Source of the DNA: an uncultured Roseburia sp.
GTDB taxonomy: Bacteria; Bacillota_A; Clostridia; Lachnospirales; Lachnospiraceae
DNA length: 59,402 bases
Assembly (NCBI GenBank): GCA_900557275.1
Contig: USRX01000010.1
Coordinates: 1 to 59,402 of the forward strand
Reading direction: 5' to 3'
The translations under genes were made by a program, and so were the position numbers. Numbering within the stretch: the stretch's first letter is position 1; every line of letters starts with the position of its first letter. Shown piece by piece: positions 19,111 through 29,719 of the stretch. Below the pieces are notes generated by a model. That model worked only from the letters and a program-made list of their open reading frames with translations, did not search any database and was not told where the DNA came from.

Positions 19111-21111
19111 CTAGAGAAGAGATCCTACAGCCATGAATAACGGTGCAAATACCAGTGCAACGATAGTCATAAGTTTGATCAGGATGTTGATAGATGGGCC
19201 TGATGTATCTTTGAAAGGATCACCTACAGTATCACCAACAACGGCTGCTTTATGAGGATCGCTTCCTTTTCCACCATGTTTACCACCTTCGATGTATTTC
19301 TTAGCGTTATCCCATGCGCCACCAGCGTTAGCCATGAAGATAGCCATCATAACACCAGTTACAAGCGCGCCTGCAAGAAGTCCGCCAAGAGCGTTAGCGC
19401 CAAGTAAAAGACCAACAATAATCGGAACAACGATAGCGATGATACCCGGAAGTAACATCTCTTTCAGAGCTGCCTGAGTAGAGATACCTACACAGGATTT
19501 GTAATCCGGTTTGCTTGTTCCCTCAAGGATGCCTTTGTCAGCACGGAACTGACGACGTACTTCCTCGATCATCTTGTAAGCTGCTTTGGAAACAGCTTCC
19601 ATGGTGATTGCAGAGAACAGGAACGGAAGCATAGCTCCGATGAACAGACCGATGATAACAGTCGGCTCAAGAAGATCGATTGCTTTCAGGTTTACAGCTT
19701 CAGAGTAAGATACAAACAGAGACAGTGCTGTCAGTGCTGCGGATCCGATAGCGAAACCTTTACCGATAGCTGCTGTTGTGTTACCTACAGAATCCAGAGA
19801 GTCAGTGATCTCACGAACGCTCTCATCAAGACCGGACATCTCTGCGATACCACCTGCATTATCAGCGATCGGACCGTAAGCATCAACGGCGATTGTACTA
19901 CCAGTTGTTGCAAGCATACCTACTGCTGCAAGAGCGATACCATAGATTCCAGCGAATTTGTAAGAAGCAAAGATACCAACTGCGATCAGGATGATCGGAA
20001 GTGCAGTAGAGTTCATACCTACAGCAAGTCCGCTGATGATATTGGTAGCCGGGCCTGTCTCAGACTGCTCAGCAATTTTGTGAACCGGTTTGTATTTGTC
20101 AGATGTAAAGTACTCTGTAACCTGACCGATCAGTACACCAACGATCAGACCTGCGATGATAGCGCCGCAAGGTTTGAAAGAACCAAGCATCGGTTTACTT
20201 AATACGATAGCCATGATAACAGTGATGATATTAGCGATATTACCGCCAACTTTCAGAGCTTTATGAGGATCTCCACCGTCTTTACCACGAACACAGAATA
20301 CACCAATGATAGAAGCTACAACGCCGATAGCAGCAAGGATCAGCGGATAGAAAGCGCCGCCTTTGGTTCCGAATGTTCCGGAAATGCCGCTTGTGATCAG
20401 ACCAAGAGTGATAGCAGATACGATAGAACCTACATAAGACTCGAAAAGGTCAGCTCCCATACCGGCAACGTCACCTACGTTATCACCTACATTATCAGCG
20501 ATAACAGCCGGGTTACGAGGATCATCTTCCGGGATACCAGCTTCTACTTTACCTACAAGATCAGCTCCAACGTCTGCTGCTTTTGTATAGATACCACCAC
20601 CTACACGTGCAAACAGCGCTACAGAAGAAGCACCTAAACTGAATCCGAAAAGAATGTCGGATCTGTCAGTTACCAAATAAATAATACTTGCTCCGAAAAG
20701 ACCAAGTCCTACTACACAAAGTCCCATAACCGCACCACCACGGAATGCGATTGGAAGTGCTGCAGTCATACCCTTTTCTTTCGCTGCATTAGCAGTTCTA
20801 ACGTTTGCTCTTGTAGCAACGTTCATACCGCAGTAACCTGCGATGATAGAAAATACTGCTCCGATGATGAAGCAGAGTGCGGTCGGCCAGCCGATAGCAA
20901 AACCAACTACTACGAATACAATGATAATGAAAATAATCAGAATCTTGTACTCTGACATCAAGAATGCCTGTGCTCCCTCGTGAATAGCAGCAGCGATTTC
21001 TTTCATCTTGTCAGTACCTTCTGACTGCTTTTTCACGTTTGCAGCAAGGACAGCTGCAACGAGCAATGCAACGATGCCGATGATTGGAACAATCCACATC
21101 AGTGTTGTCAT
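19111..21111 (-). CDS. hppA: K+-dependent, Na+-type membrane pyrophosphatase
   Basis: Integral membrane enzyme that couples pyrophosphate hydrolysis to ion export. The 666-residue protein has about 16 hydrophobic segments and the catalytic acidic motif [20 protein letters not shown] at about 205-223. Two features refine the call. [10 protein letters not shown] at 443-452 has alanine where K+-independent enzymes have lysine, which marks the K+-dependent class. Glu224 in DLFESYVG sits at the position typical of Na+-translocating enzymes rather than one turn later as in plant H+-pumps. Na+ or dual Na+/H+ transport is therefore expected. It has its own strong promoter, a good ribosome binding site (AAGGGAG) and a terminator. 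Confidence 0.97.
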   Translation of the reverse strand: MTTLMWIVPIIGIVALLVAAVLAANVKKQSEGTDKMKEIAAAIHEGAQAFLMSEYKILIIFIIIVFVVVGFAIGWPTALCFIIGAVFSIIAGYCGMNVATRANVRTANAAKEKGMTAALPIAFRGGAVMGLCVVGLGLFGASIIYLVTDRSDILFGFSLGASSVALFARVGGGIYTKAADVGADLVGKVEAGIPEDDPRNPAVIADNVGDNVGDVAGMGADLFESYVGSIVSAITLGLITSGISGTFGTKGGAFYPLILAAIGVVASIIGVFCVRGKDGGDPHKALKVGGNIANIITVIMAIVLSKPMLGSFKPCGAIIAGLIVGVLIGQVTEYFTSDKYKPVHKIAEQSETGPATNIISGLAVGMNSTALPIILIAVGIFASYKFAGIYGIALAAVGMLATTGSTIAVDAYGPIADNAGGIAEMSGLDESVREITDSLDSVGNTTAAIGKGFAIGSAALTALSLFVSYSEAVNLKAIDLLEPTVIIGLFIGAMLPFLFSAITMEAVSKAAYKMIEEVRRQFRADKGILEGTSKPDYKSCVGISTQAALKEMLLPGIIAIVVPIIVGLLLGANALGGLLAGALVTGVMMAIFMANAGGAWDNAKKYIEGGKHGGKGSDPHKAAVVGDTVGDPFKDTSGPSINILIKLMTIVALVFAPLFMAVGSLL

Positions 21112-21192
21112 TTTACAAATCTCCCTTCAATATTGATGACGAACAAAATGAAACCGACAGCGTTTACCGCCGGTTTCATGCGTCTGTTTTGC

Positions 21193-21222
21193 ATTGTATC
21201 ATAAGAAAAACAATGCTGTCAA
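21193..21222 (-). promoter_or_regulatory. hppA promoter
   Basis: TTGACA (21217-21222), an 18-bp spacer and TACAAT (21193-21198) preceded by TGA give a strong, extended -10 sigma-A promoter on the minus strand, about 80 nt before hppA. A GC-rich hairpin (GAAACCG...CGGTTTC, 21150-21178) lies in the predicted leader. Confidence 0.85.
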
Positions 21223-21294
21223 CTTTTTTATGCAAGTCACGGTCTTTTTTTATGCATGTAACTTTCATTTTTCATAAAAAAATCTTTCATTTTG

Positions 21295-23538
21295 TTATTT
21301 TTTCACGCCTTTTGTATCTCGTTTTGCAAGGTGGAGGCGTCCAAGATGCACTTCTTTTTCACGGACAGTTACCACCGGATCTTCCTCCGGATGAAGCACA
21401 TAGCAGGCTGCAAACCGGTCTTTATCCGCCAGCCGCATACCCCGGACGCCGATTGCTGCTTTTTTCTTCTGCGGGATCTCTTCCACGGCGATGCGAAGGA
21501 ACATATTTTTCTCAGACTGCATTACAAAACTGTCTTCCGGTTCAGTGACTGCTACATAGATAAGCGTATCTTCTTCTGCCAGTTTTGTAGCTGCCGTCGT
21601 TCGTTTTGATACATCAAATTCATTTCCTGATACCAGCTTGATCATACCGCTTTTCGCTGCAAATACCAGCTGTTTGTCCTGGATTGCTCCAAGAGCCGTT
21701 ACAAAGATAAGATTTTCTTCACTGCTGCTGTAATTACTCAGGTTATCCACAGGAACTCCTTTATCCCGGAATTTTCCATGGGGAAGATCCACCACTTTCA
21801 GCAGATGCATCTGTCCGGCATCCGTAAAGATACAGATCTTATCTGTGTTCATACAATGAACGATATAGCGGCTTTCCTGATCTGCCGCCTCTTTGTTCCG
21901 CTCATATACGGATACATCCACGGTCTTGCCATATCCGAAACGATCCATGAGAAATACCACCGGCTGCTCTTCCAGTTCTTTTTCCTTGTAAACCGCTGCT
22001 TTTGCATTTTCAATCACGGTCTTTCTCGGAACTGCATACTCTTTTTTCAGTTCTTTCAGTTCTTTGATGATAACTCTCGCCATAGAAGCCCGGCTTCCCA
22101 ACACATCCTCGTAAAATGCGATGTTTTTCAGCGTCTCCTCATGTTCTTTCATAAGAGCTTCCACTTCCAGACCAATCAGCTTGTACAGACGCATTTCAAG
22201 AATAGCTGTTGCCTGGCGTTCTGTAAAATGAAGCTCTGCCGCCTGTTTTTCAGAAGCTCTGGACTTGAATGTGATCCCTTCCGTCTCTCCGGTTACCAGA
22301 CATGCTTTCGCCTGTTTGATATTTTTGCTTCCCCGGAGGATCTCGATGATCAGGTCGATCACATCACAGGCGCGAATCAGGCCTTCCTGCACTTCTTTTT
22401 TCTCCAGTGCTTTTTCCAGCAATGTCTGATATTTTCTGGAAGCCAGCTCATACTGAAAATTCACATTGTGCCGAATCACATCCACAAGTCCCATGGTCTC
22501 CGGCCGTCCATTGGCTACTGCCAGCATATTCACGCCAAACGTATCTTCCAGACGGGTCTTTTTGTACAGAAGATTCAGGAGATTTTCCGAATCTGCACCT
22601 TTTTTCAGTTCAATGACGATGCGGATGCCTTCTTTGGATGACTGGTTGGAAATATCTGTGATATCTGTTGTTTTTTTTGTCTCCACCAATGCATAGACAT
22701 CATTCAGAAATTTTCCGATATTTGCTCCGATCATCGGATATGGGATTTCTGTGATGACCAGGCATTCTTTTCCACCTTTCAGTTTTTCACGCTCTACTTT
22801 TCCACGGATCTTTACTTTTCCGTTCCCTGTCTTGTAGATTTCTGTCAGTTCATCTTTGTTTACAACAATACCACCTGTCGGAAAATCCGGTCCCGGAATG
22901 ATCTCTAGCATTTCTTCTGTGGTAATATCCGGATCTTTCATATAGGCGATCACACCGTCAATGACTTCCCCAAGATTGTGCGGTGGGATGTTTGTCGCCA
23001 TACCTACCGCGATGCCTTCTGCTCCATTTACAAGAAGGTTTGGAATCTTTACCGGAAGCACTTCCGGCTCTTTTTCCGTAGCATCAAAGTTTGGCACAAA
23101 ATCTACTACATTTTTGTCCAGATCAGCAAGATAAGCTTCCTGGGTCAGTTTCTGCAAACGGGCTTCTGTATAACGCATTGCCGCTGCCCCGTCTCCTTCA
23201 ATGGAGCCAAAGTTCCCATGTCCGTCTACCAGAGGCATTCCGTTTTTAAATTCCTGCGCCATTACTACCAGCGCACCGTAAATGGAACTGTCTCCATGAG
23301 GATGATATTTACCCATGGTATCGCCCACGATTCTTGCACATTTACGATAAGGCTTGTCATATCGGATGCCCAGTTCGTGCATGTCGTACAGCGTTCTTCG
23401 CTGTACCGGCTTCAAACCGTCTCTCACATCCGGAAGCGCCCGGGCCACGATAACGCTCATGGCATAATCAATATAGGATTTCTGCATCAGTTCCGAATAA
23501 TCGGTACGGATGATCTGTTCTCTTTCCAGTGTTTCCAT
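21295..23538 (-). CDS. parC: Type IIA topoisomerase subunit A (ParC/GyrA-like)
   Basis: DNA-cleaving subunit of a type IIA topoisomerase. The 747-residue protein has the breakage-reunion domain with catalytic Tyr123 (MRYTEARL), and a C-terminal beta-pinwheel region. No GyrA-box (QRRGGRG-type) is visible, and the length is nearer to ParC than to GyrA, so a topoisomerase IV role (decatenation) is favoured. The quinolone-determining loop reads HPHGDSSIYGALV: Ser84 (E. coli GyrA Ser83) is kept, but the acidic residue at E. coli position 87 is Gly88. It follows the B-subunit gene by 71 nt; its start has a GGAAGG site. gyrA naming cannot be excluded. Confidence 0.92.
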   Translation of the reverse strand: METLEREQIIRTDYSELMQKSYIDYAMSVIVARALPDVRDGLKPVQRRTLYDMHELGIRYDKPYRKCARIVGDTMGKYHPHGDSSIYGALVVMAQEFKNGMPLVDGHGNFGSIEGDGAAAMRYTEARLQKLTQEAYLADLDKNVVDFVPNFDATEKEPEVLPVKIPNLLVNGAEGIAVGMATNIPPHNLGEVIDGVIAYMKDPDITTEEMLEIIPGPDFPTGGIVVNKDELTEIYKTGNGKVKIRGKVEREKLKGGKECLVITEIPYPMIGANIGKFLNDVYALVETKKTTDITDISNQSSKEGIRIVIELKKGADSENLLNLLYKKTRLEDTFGVNMLAVANGRPETMGLVDVIRHNVNFQYELASRKYQTLLEKALEKKEVQEGLIRACDVIDLIIEILRGSKNIKQAKACLVTGETEGITFKSRASEKQAAELHFTERQATAILEMRLYKLIGLEVEALMKEHEETLKNIAFYEDVLGSRASMARVIIKELKELKKEYAVPRKTVIENAKAAVYKEKELEEQPVVFLMDRFGYGKTVDVSVYERNKEAADQESRYIVHCMNTDKICIFTDAGQMHLLKVVDLPHGKFRDKGVPVDNLSNYSSSEENLIFVTALGAIQDKQLVFAAKSGMIKLVSGNEFDVSKRTTAATKLAEEDTLIYVAVTEPEDSFVMQSEKNMFLRIAVEEIPQKKKAAIGVRGMRLADKDRFAACYVLHPEEDPVVTVREKEVHLGRLHLAKRDTKGVKK

Positions 23539-23609
23539 TTTTTTCCTTCCAACTTCTATCTCAAATACTGCTGTCTATGCATATAATAAAATCGGATTCA
23601 TCAATAATA

Positions 23610-25532
23610 CTAGATATCCAACTCCGCATCATTTGCATGCTCATAAATAAATGCCCGACGTGGCGGTACATCCGTTCCCATAAGCATTTCTGTGACATCC
23701 GATGCCATTCTGCCGTCTTCGATCTCGATCCGTTTCAACATACGGGTCTCCGGGTCCATGGTCGTCTCCCACAGCTGCTGCGGAGACATCTCTCCCAGAC
23801 CTTTATAACGCTGCAGCGTAAAGGAGCCTTTGTGATTTTTCCGATAACGCTCCAATGCCGCATCATCATACAGATACTCTTCCGGTCCTTTGGACGGCTG
23901 CGCCTTATACAACGGCGGCATTGCCACATACACATGCCCTTCAAAGATCAGTTCCGGCATAAAACGATAGAATAACGTCAGTAACAACGTGGAAATATGC
24001 GCACCATCCACGTCCGCATCTGCCATGATCACAATCTTGTCGTAACGCAGCTTCGTAATATCAAAATCATTGCCGTATCCTTCGGAAAATCCACAGCCGA
24101 AGGCATTGATCATCGTCTTGATCTCGGCATTTGCAAGAACTTTATCAATGCTCGCTTTCTCCACGTTCAGAATCTTGCCGCGAATCGGCAGAATCGCCTG
24201 AAAGCTTCTGTCACGGGCAGTCTTCGCAGAACCGCCGGCAGAATCTCCCTCGACGATAAAAATCTCACATCTGGAAGCATCCCGGCTCTCGCAGTTTGCC
24301 AGTTTTCCATTGGAATCAAAAGAAAACTTCTGCTTCGTCAGCAGATTTGTCTTAGCACGTTCCTCTGTCTTTCGGATCTTGGCAGCACGCTCCGCACAGG
24401 AAATTACTGTTTTCAGTGTCTCCAGATTTTTATCAAAAAACAGTTGGATCTCCTCACCAGTCACTTTTCCGGTCACACGGGCTGCATCCTGATTATCCAG
24501 CTTTGTCTTCGTCTGGCCTTCAAATCTCGGCTCCGGATGTTTGATAGAAATAACCGCAGTCATGCCATTTCGCACATCGGCACCGGTAAAATTTGCATCT
24601 TTATCCTTTAAGATTCCCAGTTCTCTCGCATACTGATTAATCACAGTCGTGAAGGTGGTCTTAAAACCGGTAATGTGTGTTCCACCCTCGGCATTGTAGA
24701 TATTGTTGCAGAATCCAAGGATATTTTCATGAAATTCACTGGTATACTGGAAAGCAGCTTCCACAGAAATTCCATCACTTTCTCCTTTGTAATAGATCAC
24801 ATCATGAAGCACTTCCGCTTTTTTATTCAGATCCTTTACAAAACCAATGATACCTTCTTCCTCATGATATACGATATGTTCCGGCGTCTCGCCCCGCAGG
24901 TCATCATAAATGATTGTAAGCGCCGGGTTCAGATAAGCCGTCTCATGAAGTCTGCTCTTCACTTCATCCTCTTTAAATTTTGTTTTTTCAAAAATCTCCT
25001 TATCTGGAAGGAAACAGATCTTCGTTCCTGTCTTTCTTGTCTTTCCAATGACCGGAAGCAATCCATTTTCCAGTTCGATCACAGGTTTTCCCCGTTCATA
25101 GCGGTCGTGATGAATCTGTCCTTCTCTACTGATCTGCACATCCATCCATTCAGACAATGCATTTACAACGGATGATCCCACGCCATGAAGACCACCGCTG
25201 GTCTTATATGCAGAATCATCAAATTTACCACCGGCATGAAGTGTGGTAAATACCAGACGGGCTGCAGACATTCCCTTTGCGTGCATCCCTACCGGAATAC
25301 CCCTTCCGTTATCTTCCACGGTACAGGAGCCATCTGCTTCCAGTGTAACATGGATCGTGTCGCAGGCTCCCGCCAGATGCTCATCAACAGCATTATCTAC
25401 AATCTCATAAATCAAATGATTCAATCCCTTACGGGACACACTTCCAATATACATTCCCGGGCGCACGCGAACGGCTTCTAATCCTTCCAGTACCGCAATG
25501 CTCCCGGCATCATAAGTCACATCCTGTGGCAT
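23610..25532 (-). CDS. parE: Type IIA topoisomerase subunit B (ParE/GyrB-like)
   Basis: ATPase subunit partner of the adjacent A subunit. The 640-residue protein starts MPQDVTYDAGSIAVLEGLEA and has the GHKL ATP site (EIVDNAVDEHLAG, DNGRGIPVG, GGLHGVGSSVVNALS). The transducer domain, the TOPRIM domain (EIFIVEGDSAGGSAK, then IMADADVDGAHIS) and the C-terminal RYKGLGEM segment follow. The ATG at 25532 has GGGAAG five bases upstream. In-frame TTG and ATG codons further upstream lack a ribosome binding site. It is first in the parE-parC operon. Confidence 0.94.
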   Translation of the reverse strand: MPQDVTYDAGSIAVLEGLEAVRVRPGMYIGSVSRKGLNHLIYEIVDNAVDEHLAGACDTIHVTLEADGSCTVEDNGRGIPVGMHAKGMSAARLVFTTLHAGGKFDDSAYKTSGGLHGVGSSVVNALSEWMDVQISREGQIHHDRYERGKPVIELENGLLPVIGKTRKTGTKICFLPDKEIFEKTKFKEDEVKSRLHETAYLNPALTIIYDDLRGETPEHIVYHEEEGIIGFVKDLNKKAEVLHDVIYYKGESDGISVEAAFQYTSEFHENILGFCNNIYNAEGGTHITGFKTTFTTVINQYARELGILKDKDANFTGADVRNGMTAVISIKHPEPRFEGQTKTKLDNQDAARVTGKVTGEEIQLFFDKNLETLKTVISCAERAAKIRKTEERAKTNLLTKQKFSFDSNGKLANCESRDASRCEIFIVEGDSAGGSAKTARDRSFQAILPIRGKILNVEKASIDKVLANAEIKTMINAFGCGFSEGYGNDFDITKLRYDKIVIMADADVDGAHISTLLLTLFYRFMPELIFEGHVYVAMPPLYKAQPSKGPEEYLYDDAALERYRKNHKGSFTLQRYKGLGEMSPQQLWETTMDPETRMLKRIEIEDGRMASDVTEMLMGTDVPPRRAFIYEHANDAELDI

Positions 25533-25812
25533 ATTTCTTCCCTTGCCTTTCCCATATTCAAACATCTGTTCGTTTTTCTTCTGATAGTTTACCAAATATT
25601 TCTTTTTCTGTAAATCTATTTTTAGCTATATCCAGCCGGCTTTAACTGTCAGAAGCAATCATCATAATAATATTGATTTCACCTGCATATTCATTCCTTT
25701 ACCTTTTCTGCCGCCTGCTTCCTCATCTTAAACAATCATGAAAATATTTTTCTCAACCATATTTTTGTTAAAATATAAACGAATTTCTTCTATATAAAGA
25801 ACCCCATAACCG
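25533..25812. other. Intergenic region upstream of parE
   Basis: Non-coding, AT-rich. A weak promoter (CTGACA, 16 bp, TATAGC on the minus strand near 25625-25655) may serve parE. Nothing else is supported. Confidence 0.3.
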
Positions 25813-25850
25813 AAAAAAGAACGTCTGGCTATTCCATCCGTTCTTTTTCC
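25813..25850. terminator. Bidirectional terminator
   Basis: AAAAAAGAACG and CGTTCTTTTT flank an interrupted inner stem (TGG/CCA), with T-runs on both strands. It lies about 90 nt after the stop of the NhaC-family gene (minus strand). Confidence 0.75.
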
Positions 25851-25938
25851 CAATTCCCTAACGTAAATATCTCCGTAAGCACTCCTGCTATGTATTTTCT
25901 ACATTGGCTAAGATGTTTTCATACAACCTCTATAACAA

Positions 25939-27459
25939 TCATTCCAGCACCGCAGCAGCTTTTTTCTTTTCAATCTTTCGTATAATCAGAAGAATGATCA
26001 ACAACAGCGCGATAGATATCGGCAACGTGATCAGCGCTGACTGGGTCACACCTGCAATAATATATCCAACCACACAGACTGCAATAACGACAAATGCATA
26101 TTGCATCTGTGTCTGCACATGGTTCAGATGATTACTCTGTGCGCCTGTGGAAGACATAATGGTCGTATCTGAAATTGGAGAAATATGATCGCCACATACA
26201 CAACCTGCCATGATGGAAGCCACACAGATAACCATTGTTGATGGGGAATTAAAGCACATCGGTACTGCAATCGGAATCATAATACCCATGGTTCCCCAGC
26301 TGGTTCCTGTAGAGAATCCAAGGAAGATACTGATTGCAAACATGATCAGCGGCATAAATACATTAAATGCCGTGCTGCTGCCAAATACACCTGTAACAAA
26401 TCCTGCGATATCCAACTGATCTACCAGACCTTTTAAAGTCCATGCCAGTGTCAGCACGATCAGAGCCGGAACCATCAGCTTGAATCCTTCTGTCAGACTA
26501 TCCATAAAATCTTTGAATTTTACAATGCCTCTCGGAATATACATAAGCGCCATAAGCACCAGTGTTACAAATGTGGCAAATACCAGAGCCAGTGATGCGC
26601 TGCAATTTGCAAATGCTTCTATCACATTTGTTCCGCCATTCAGATAACCCGTATAGATCATAGAACCGATAGCAGATACGATCAGCACAAGAATCGGGAT
26701 CATAAGATCAGATACCCGTCCTCTGTCACTGCCTTCCTGCTCACTCTGTTCCATCTCTTTATACTCATTTCCTGTAGTAAACAAGTCTCCGTGCAATGCA
26801 TTGATCTCATGCTGTTTCATCTTACCAAAATCAAGCATCGTAGCACTGGTAAAAAATACCATGACCAATGTCAGGATTGCATACAAGTTAAACGGAATCG
26901 CATTCAGAAACATCTGGAATCCGTTAATATCATATCCTTTCGGCACATAACTGGATACAGCTGCCGCCCAACTGGATACCGGCGCGATGATGCAGACCGG
27001 AGCAGCCGTAGCGTCGATCAGATATGCGAGCTTCGCTCTGGAAACATTATATTTATCCGTAATCGGACGCATAACATTCCCTACCGTCAAACAGTTAAAA
27101 TAATCGTCTACAAAAATGACAACGCCCAGTACAGATGTGGCAAGCATCGCTCCTCTTTTTGTCTTCAGACGCTGCGTCGCCCATTTTCCATAGGCTTTTG
27201 ATGCTCCTGATTTTGCCAGAAGCACAATAATCATTCCAAGAAGTATATCAAACACCATAATATTGATATCAATGTTCTGTGTCGCAGAATCTACGATCGT
27301 GCTAAATGCCTGCCATGGATGAAAATTAGCCAGAAACAGCCCACCCAGAACACATCCTGTCAACAGTGAGGTATATACTTCTTTTGTGATAAATGCCAAA
27401 ATAATGGCAACCAGTGGCGGTACAATCGCCCACAAGGTTCCAACAAACTGAATATCCAT
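25939..27459 (-). CDS. NhaC-family Na+/H+ antiporter
   Basis: Polytopic inner-membrane transporter of about 506 residues with roughly 12 hydrophobic segments. Family signatures are VVIFVDDYFNCLTVGNVMRP near residue 115, which includes conserved membrane aspartates, and SMAGCVCGDHISPISDTTI-like sequence (ASIMAGCVCGDHISPISDTT) near 425. Members exchange Na+ for protons or exchange organic acids such as malate and lactate, so the exact substrate is open. The ATG at 27459 has AAGGAG and is preferred to an upstream in-frame start. It is a single gene with a terminator. Na+ handling would fit with the Na+-type pyrophosphatase nearby. Confidence 0.9.
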   Translation of the reverse strand: MDIQFVGTLWAIVPPLVAIILAFITKEVYTSLLTGCVLGGLFLANFHPWQAFSTIVDSATQNIDINIMVFDILLGMIIVLLAKSGASKAYGKWATQRLKTKRGAMLATSVLGVVIFVDDYFNCLTVGNVMRPITDKYNVSRAKLAYLIDATAAPVCIIAPVSSWAAAVSSYVPKGYDINGFQMFLNAIPFNLYAILTLVMVFFTSATMLDFGKMKQHEINALHGDLFTTGNEYKEMEQSEQEGSDRGRVSDLMIPILVLIVSAIGSMIYTGYLNGGTNVIEAFANCSASLALVFATFVTLVLMALMYIPRGIVKFKDFMDSLTEGFKLMVPALIVLTLAWTLKGLVDQLDIAGFVTGVFGSSTAFNVFMPLIMFAISIFLGFSTGTSWGTMGIMIPIAVPMCFNSPSTMVICVASIMAGCVCGDHISPISDTTIMSSTGAQSNHLNHVQTQMQYAFVVIAVCVVGYIIAGVTQSALITLPISIALLLIILLIIRKIEKKKAAAVLE

Positions 27460-27610
27460 ACACTTTTCTCCTTTGTATTCACATGTACTCTTGAAAACTT
27501 CTAAGGAAAGCATTCCAAGAGACACTAACAAAGTATTATCTTACCATGTGCTTCCGGATTAAGTCAATGAAAACCCTGTTTTCTCATTTCGGCATTTTAT
27601 ACAAATATTT

Positions 27611-28291
27611 TTATTTTTCTATGTTTTCAATCTGCCAGTCAATAGGGGAAAGTCCGTTTGCTTTCAGAAATTCATTTGTCTGACTGAAATGTCTGCATCC
27701 GAAAAATCCGCGGTACGCGGACAGCGGACTTGGATGGGGTGCTTCCAGGATCAGATGTTTCGGATTATTCAGCATGCTCTTTTTCGCTCTCGCCGGGCTT
27801 CCCCAGAGCAAAAATACGATGGGACGATCCTGCGCATTGACCGCTTCGATCACAGCATCCGTAAACTGTTCCCATCCGATTCCTCTGTGGGAATTGGCCT
27901 GATGCGCCCGAACTGTCAGTACCGTATTCAGCATCAGCACACCCTGCTTGGCCCATTTGACAAGATACCCATTGTTCGGAATATAACAGCCCAGATCTTC
28001 ATGCAGCTCTTTATAAATGTTTTCCAGGGAAGGTGGAATATCAACCTCCGGCTTCACGGAAAAACAGAGTCCATGGGCCTGTCCATCGTTATGATACGGA
28101 TCCTGTCCCAGGATTACAACTTTTACATCTTTTAACGGTGTCAGATGAAATGCATTAAAGATATCATCCGGCGCCGGGAAGATCTTGCGTGTCTGATATT
28201 CTTTCAATACCGTATCATATAATTTTTTATAATAAGGTTTATGAAATTCTGCTGACAGCGGCTGCTGCCAATCATTGGTAATTGGTGGCAT
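27611..28291 (-). CDS. ung: Uracil-DNA glycosylase
   Basis: Removes uracil from DNA in base-excision repair. The 226-residue family-1 enzyme has the catalytic GQDPYH at 62-67 (Asp64), the LLWGSPA segment, and the DNA-intercalating loop HPSPLSAYRGFFG near residue 186. The ATG at 28291 is preferred because AAGGAA lies 7 nt upstream; an in-frame ATG 18 nt earlier has no ribosome binding site. It follows hisF by 46 nt and may be the last gene of that unit. Confidence 0.97.
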   Translation of the reverse strand: MPPITNDWQQPLSAEFHKPYYKKLYDTVLKEYQTRKIFPAPDDIFNAFHLTPLKDVKVVILGQDPYHNDGQAHGLCFSVKPEVDIPPSLENIYKELHEDLGCYIPNNGYLVKWAKQGVLMLNTVLTVRAHQANSHRGIGWEQFTDAVIEAVNAQDRPIVFLLWGSPARAKKSMLNNPKHLILEAPHPSPLSAYRGFFGCRHFSQTNEFLKANGLSPIDWQIENIEK

Positions 28292-28337
28292 AATTGCTTT
28301 CCTTTCCATATATATTCAACTTCCTATTGATATATTG

Positions 28338-29099
28338 CTATCGTCTGACTGATACCCCCCGACCTGCAAGATAATCTTTCAGATCCATGATCTCCAGTTC
28401 TTTATAATGGAACAAAGACGCTGCCAGCGCTGCATCTGCTTTCCCTTCTGTCAATGCATCATAAAAATGCTCTTTTGTTCCCGCGCCGCCGGATGCAATG
28501 ACCGGAACAGATACATTTTCAGCAATGATCCGTGTCAGTTCAAGATCGTATCCAGCCTTCGTTCCGTCACAGTCCATACTGGTCAGCAGTATCTCACCAG
28601 CGCCCAGCTTATCTGCTTTCATTGCCCATTCCACCGCATCGATGCCCATATCCACACGACCGCCATTCTTATAGATATTCCAACCGGAACCATCTTCTCT
28701 GCGTCTCGCATCAATAGCAACGACGACACACTGGCTGCCAAACTTGTCTGCAGCCTCACTGATAAGCGTCGGATTCATGATAGCCGCAGAGTTAATGGAA
28801 ATCTTATCTGCGCCTTCTCTTAAAAGTACCTTGAAATCATCAACAGTACGGATACCACCGCCTACTGTAAATGGAATAAATACATTTTCCGCTACTTTTC
28901 TTACCATATCTACCACAGTGGCTCTCGCATCTGAAGTAGCTGTGATATCCAGAAATACCACTTCATCTGCTCCGGCTTTATCATACGCCGCCGCGATCTC
29001 CACCGGATCTCCCGCATCCCGCAGGTTTACAAAATTCACACCTTTTACGACTCTTCCGTTTTTTACATCCAGACAGGGGATGATTCTCTTTGTAAACAT
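28338..29099 (-). CDS. hisF: Imidazole glycerol phosphate synthase, cyclase subunit
   Basis: With HisH it makes imidazole glycerol phosphate and AICAR in histidine synthesis. The 253-residue TIM barrel begins [20 protein letters not shown] with catalytic Asp11; the second catalytic Asp is in VVVAIDARR near residue 130, and a phosphate loop GGIRTVDD follows near 80. Its ATG shares one base with the hisH stop (TGATG), so the subunits are translationally coupled. The other his genes are not in the window. Confidence 0.98.
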   Translation of the reverse strand: MFTKRIIPCLDVKNGRVVKGVNFVNLRDAGDPVEIAAAYDKAGADEVVFLDITATSDARATVVDMVRKVAENVFIPFTVGGGIRTVDDFKVLLREGADKISINSAAIMNPTLISEAADKFGSQCVVVAIDARRREDGSGWNIYKNGGRVDMGIDAVEWAMKADKLGAGEILLTSMDCDGTKAGYDLELTRIIAENVSVPVIASGGAGTKEHFYDALTEGKADAALAASLFHYKELEIMDLKDYLAGRGVSVRR

Positions 29100-29719
29100 C
29101 AGTTATCCTCCCTTTGAATTGCTGCAAAATTTTTCAGGATCTGTAATCCTACGGCACTGCTCTTCTCCGGATGGAACTGGCAGGCAAACACATTTCCCTG
29201 TTCTACGGATGCATGGATACAGGTGCTGTAATCCGTCGTTGCCTTTACGATAGCCGGATCCTCCGCCTGCAGATAATAAGAATGTACAAAATATACATAA
29301 GGTTCTCCGGTCATGCCCTGAAACAGCCGTCCATTGTTAGAAAGCTTCAGCGAATTCCAACCGATATGCGGAATTTTTAATCCCTCTTTATTCGGAATGC
29401 GAAGCACTTTTCCTTTCAAAATGCCAAGTCCTTCCACGCCTGGCGTCTCCTCACTGCTCTCAAACAGCAGCTGTAATCCGAGACAGATGCCAAGAAACGG
29501 TGTTCCGTTGGCTGCCACTTCCCGGATCACATCATCCAGCCCCAACCGTTTCAGATTCGCCATGGCATCTCCAAAAGATCCTACGCCCGGCAGAATCACT
29601 TTATCTGCTTTCAGGATTTCTTCCCGTTCTCCTGTTATCACACTTTCCTCGCCGATATAAGCAAGCGCCTTTTCCACGCTTTTCAAATTACCGGCATCGT
29701 AATCAATGATCGCTATCAT
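29099..29719 (-). CDS. hisH: Imidazole glycerol phosphate synthase, glutaminase subunit
   Basis: Class-I glutamine amidotransferase subunit that supplies ammonia to HisF. The 206-residue product starts [20 protein letters not shown], with nucleophile Cys79 in [11 protein letters not shown] and His/Glu of the triad in CQFHPEKS near residue 187. The ATG at 29719 is the family start and has an AAAAGGA site. It overlaps the 3' end of the histidine-kinase gene by 17 nt, an uncommon link between histidine synthesis and a two-component system. Confidence 0.97.
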   Translation of the reverse strand: MIAIIDYDAGNLKSVEKALAYIGEESVITGEREEILKADKVILPGVGSFGDAMANLKRLGLDDVIREVAANGTPFLGICLGLQLLFESSEETPGVEGLGILKGKVLRIPNKEGLKIPHIGWNSLKLSNNGRLFQGMTGEPYVYFVHSYYLQAEDPAIVKATTDYSTCIHASVEQGNVFACQFHPEKSSAVGLQILKNFAAIQREDN

